From: Baylisascaris procyonis
Lineage: Eukaryota; Nematoda; Chromadorea; Rhabditida; Ascarididae
DNA length: 64,000 nucleotides
Direction: 5' to 3'
Assembly (NCBI GenBank): GCA_037389465.1
Contig: JAZARR010000197.1
Span: 99,501 to 163,500, forward strand
The position numbers and the translations under genes were made by a program. Below, piece by piece: positions 60,336-64,000 of the stretch. The notes beneath the pieces were generated by a model. The model did not search any database. It was not told the DNA's origin and saw only the letters and a program-made list of their open reading frames with translations. How positions within the stretch are numbered: the stretch's first letter is position 1; each line of letters begins with the position of its first letter.

Positions 60336-62187
60336 TCTATTTATTTATTTAGTTACTGATTTGTTTATTTATTTATTTCGTTCAACAAATATTTAATTAT
60401 ATTTAAAATATCGGTTGCGTTAATTATCAATATTATTATTTATTAATTACTGCTAATAATTTTTTTCGTTTATATTACTTTATAAAACTAAAATAGTATA
60501 TGATATGAGAATTACAGCTGTATATCAAAAATTTTCGTAATAGTTTTTTTTTTTGCGTAATAGAGTTAAATAAAATTAACAACTCGTAGTTTTTAATAAA
60601 GAATCGAGCCACGCTTAATGAATAATTTAGATATTCGATTCGTGTAATTACATTTTTATATATGCAAAATTATGTACAATTATGATAGAATAAACAGCGA
60701 TATATGCTAATATTCCTATTTTTCATTCATTTATTTATCAAAACGACCGTAATTCTTAATGATTTTAATTCATTTTAAAATTTACTTAAATATTTTTTAG
60801 GGAATTTCACTAATTTCCTTAAAAATTTTGCTATTATTGAGAATTAAATGTTATTTCCGTATAACTCATGTTTGGGATTTATATCATTTTGTAGTTTGCA
60901 TCATTCAAATACAAAGTGGAACACAATAAAGATTGGGAATCAATGATTCACTTAAAAAGTAAGCGCTTACTTTCTAGGGGGAGTAAATTTTTGTACAATG
61001 ACGTCATGATAAGTTGATAATTGATTTGCCATTTGATTATAAACTACACTCACTATCACTTATCTGTCAATTAAAATTCTTATCAGTTGAGCTTCATAAA
61101 TAACTAGCTTTTTTTAAAGAGCTGATCTGTATAAGTAGTTATACTGTAATCACCATATTGTAGCTTAACAGTTCACCACAGCACAAGTATGTAATGAATA
61201 TTTTCGTTTAGTTGTCTGAAAGGATTCATTTCAGTCCGATATAAATAATAATGAATGTTCAATGATTTGGCAAGAGTCTAATGAATGGATAAGGCCTTGC
61301 ACACCTGATTCACAGGTGAAATTATTCGAACCGAAAACACCGAAAAAGCGACAAAGAAATATTGAACTGAGCGGATCATCTCAACGACGCACCTTCAGAG
61401 CAAAGCGTTCGATTGCCGTATGTTTATTCAATATTTTTTGATCTTGTTGAGTGCTTAACTGCAAAATAAAAACTTCAGCTTGAGAATGATGGTTGGAGGG
61501 GAGTTGGCTGATGCTACCCTTGAGAGAGATTCTAAAGGGTGATGACACCAATCTTGATTGCTTCTAATGCCGAGGGCACCGAAGCTTGGGGATTGTCAGG
61601 ACTAGAGTGTTGTTGTCATGGCACGAGTTCTTCGATGTTTGGAGATTCCGAGTGATATTGTTGCCTCAAGGGGCCTCTCTAATTCCCTGGAATCATTGGG
61701 TCCCTGAAATGTAGGAACACTTCGTTGATCTCGAATAGTCGTAGGAATCATGGATGAGGAATGGTAAGGTATTGTCAGTATCGTTCGTAGCCCATTGATC
61801 TTAACCTTCGGAGTCTAGAAACCTTCCACTTCATAGCATTGAATATTGATTTTCACTCAAAGTGCTCAGATAAAGCAATTGAGTTTTTTTTTTCTTTTAA
61901 TTCTATACGTTATAAATATGGTGAAAAATTCGTCGTTTCTCCACTTTCTTCAGTGAAATTCACAAATTAGAAATCAGATAACACTAATTTCTTGAAATGA
62001 TTTTAAATCTTTTTTAAAGGCGGGAAAAAAATGAATAAAAATTTTTTCCAACTTATTTCTATTTTTTGCATAATTTTTTTTTTGCATAAATATTCTCTAA
62101 TTTCAGGCTGATTTAAACGCTGTGATTAAACGATATCAATTTATGAATTTACTCTCAAGAACATCAATCATCGGCGCTTATCGATGA
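60082..62187 (+). CDS. Small basic protein of unknown function, 100 aa, three exons
   Basis: Exons 60082-60120 (ATG, MSVSDPSSENLHK), 61235-61417 and 62107-62187 (TGA); all junctions are phase 0, acceptors TTTCAG, donors GTTTGA and GTATGT; 303 bases in all. The middle exon contains EWIRPCTPDS, then a strongly basic, NLS-like KTPKKRQR and SQRRTFRAKR; the end is LNAVIKRYQFMNLL..., a likely helix. No signal peptide or membrane segment. Composition suggests a nuclear or nucleic-acid-associated small protein, but I recognise no family. A TATA box lies just upstream. Confidence rests on splice signals and one 61-codon exon. Confidence 0.55.
60304..60383. repeat. (TTTA)n microsatellite
   Basis: About 80 bases of TTTA with minor variants, in the first intron of the small gene at 60082. 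Confidence 0.95.
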
Positions 62188-64000
62188 AATACGCCACACT
62201 CTAATGAATTCTAATCATCATAGAATTTCCACCATTTCTCATTTAAATGATTTATAAATTTTGTATGCACTATGTGAGAGTGATTTGATGTTGTATTTAA
62301 ACGTTTCCAAATATATTAATGATATATAGCATGTCTTAAACTGTCTAATTTCAATATTTTAATTTTTTTTTTATTAATATTAATTTATTTCCGTGACACG
62401 GAAATATTAATTTCAATAAAATAATATTTCCGTGGTATTCAGTACTTTTTCCTCTCTCTCCTTTCAATAGTGATGAAAGAAACGACACATCATTAAAGCT
62501 TCTGATAGAAAAAATCAAAAAAATATTAAGATTTAATATTATTACAACGTTGTTCAATTGCAATAATGCAAAACGCGTGATACGATTGGCGTACAATCAA
62601 ACATATTTTCATATAGATAACAAATGCATAATATCAAAGGAAGGTAAATAAGTGAAGGAAGATTTCAACAACACAGTCGAAAATATTGTGCGATGTTAAA
62701 GCATAGTTTCATTTTTTTTTTTAGTGTAAGCTATTGATTCAATCATAAGACATGCAACGTTTGCAAATATTTGCTTATGTAAGCATAACGATAATCAAAC
62801 ACCTTCAAAGGTGCTTCATAACGGTAACCTTTATTGTTCGATTTATAATGATCGAATATTATTTTAATATTTTTTAAGGTTTTTTTTTTAAATACAATCA
62901 AAGAATTTCACTTTGTTTCTTTTTCTATTAGTACAAGTCGAATCAAGTAATAAAGTGAAGTAATAAATGTTTATCGCCCATTCTATGCTCTAAAGTTTAT
63001 TGTCTATATTAATAAGAACCTGTCGCGTATTTTATAGTTTTTAGCGAATTCTACTTTCCAAAGTGATGATCAAGGAAATTCATATTCCCTGAATGAGGGT
63101 GAAAAATTGAAAAAATTTAATAATGATCGAAAAAAAATCTAGCCCTTTCACAGTAGTTCTAGCATTCGCTCTCGTTTGATGCTCTTCGTCCATACTATTT
63201 TTTAAGGTATTTTGTAAAACTTAACTATATTCTGCTTTATTCATTGAAATGTTCAGATTGCTCTCAATAACTGTATATGTATAACTCATGCTAAATGAAT
63301 AGAATAAAAAACATATTGATGTGAAGATCATTGAGAATTTAATCGATCGTTTAATTATTTAAATATTTCAATATACGCTGCATAATTGATAAGTTCATGT
63401 CAGCTGATAATCAGCTGATAAGCAAACATAATTTATGGGTGGCCATAAGTGGCTCTTCTTAATTCCATGACGACTTTCACCTTAAAGAAGGAATCGAAGC
63501 TCAATGCTGTGCGCACAAGTTCAATTGTTGTATCGCTGCAGTAAATCATATTCATTCTCAGCTTCTATTGATGCCAATTTTTACCACGCAACATTACCTC
63601 TACAAGGTGAAGGTAACTAAGTTATATGAGCCGTAGAAATAGAGAGGTGCATGTCTTATGCTTAGCATGAGTGTACACAATATATCATGCAAATGGTATA
63701 GGTGTAGAGATGTGTTTTCTATAGATGCTATAGATGCATTTGATCTATAGATATAGATCGAAAGAATTTGCATTATTGCTAGATATAGAAATCTCTACAA
63801 TGTGTAGATCTCTTTTATGGGCGTCAAAATGAGGGTAAAACCTTTAAAAGTGTTATTGTAATAGATGACTTTTAAATGTGGAAGTGAAAATGTGAAATTA
63901 TGAGAGATATTAAAAAAACAACTATTTTTAATCCCTTTATGTGCACAATAACTAAGTGAAACGCTATGTTGTGTAAGCGAGGCTTGTTACGAATAATCAG
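62188..64000. other. 3' end of window, no gene seen
   Basis: AT-rich DNA. A 59-codon frame without ATG near 63460-63635 contains two cysteine pairs but has no acceptor in front of it. No gene supported. Confidence 0.5.

Noticed and set aside
63460..63635. 59-codon frame with two Cys-Cys pairs (QCCAHKFNCC), insulin-like at first sight
   Set aside because: No ATG, no acceptor, and the spacing does not match the insulin CC-x3-C pattern.

Overview
The window looks like nematode nuclear DNA. It is AT-rich, its genes are cut into short exons (roughly 40-270 bases) with ordinary GT-AG introns, and most introns are a few hundred bases to about 1.7 kb, many ending in TTTCAG, TTTAG or ATATAG. It encodes a supplementary (HNF4-derived) nuclear hormone receptor with a CRGCNAFF-type P-box, a class greatly expanded in nematodes. 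The long introns and the presence of a fragile-X (FXR) family gene argue against a close relative of Caenorhabditis; I cannot place the species further.

Four protein genes can be read exon by exon with consistent splice phases, all on the + strand: (1) a cap-1 mRNA 2'-O-methyltransferase CMTR1 homologue, open at its 5' end and with unresolved last exons (about 95-11083); (2) a complete 509-residue FMR1/FXR RNA-binding protein (14495-25359); (3) a 573-residue Rubicon homologue with the zinc-binding RH domain but no RUN domain seen (29607-38115); (4) a nuclear hormone receptor (about 48486-56621). A fifth, small gene of 100 residues (60082-62187) has a TATA box but no recognised family. Two weaker small-gene models are offered: a two-exon gene at 27177-27517 and a five-exon, possibly secreted neuropeptide-like precursor at 43932-47145.

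Between and inside these genes lie tandem repeats (a 115-bp array in the last receptor intron, a 27-bp array that stays in frame with a receptor exon, a 31-bp array before the receptor, a short 36-bp repeat), simple repeats ((TA)n, (TTTA)n, (GA)n, poly-G/poly-C), a tRNA-Val-like pseudogene, a possible solo LTR at 41135-41507, and GC-rich islands at about 12870-13400, 35690-35995 and 40360-40800 that look like old mobile DNA. The octamer ATTTGCAT/ATGCAAAT recurs throughout the non-coding DNA.

The genes do not form a pathway. Two act in mRNA handling (cap methylation, translational control), one in autophagy/endosome control, one in transcription. Exon coordinates were worked out by hand from splice signals, frame continuity and remembered family alignments; nothing was run against a database.
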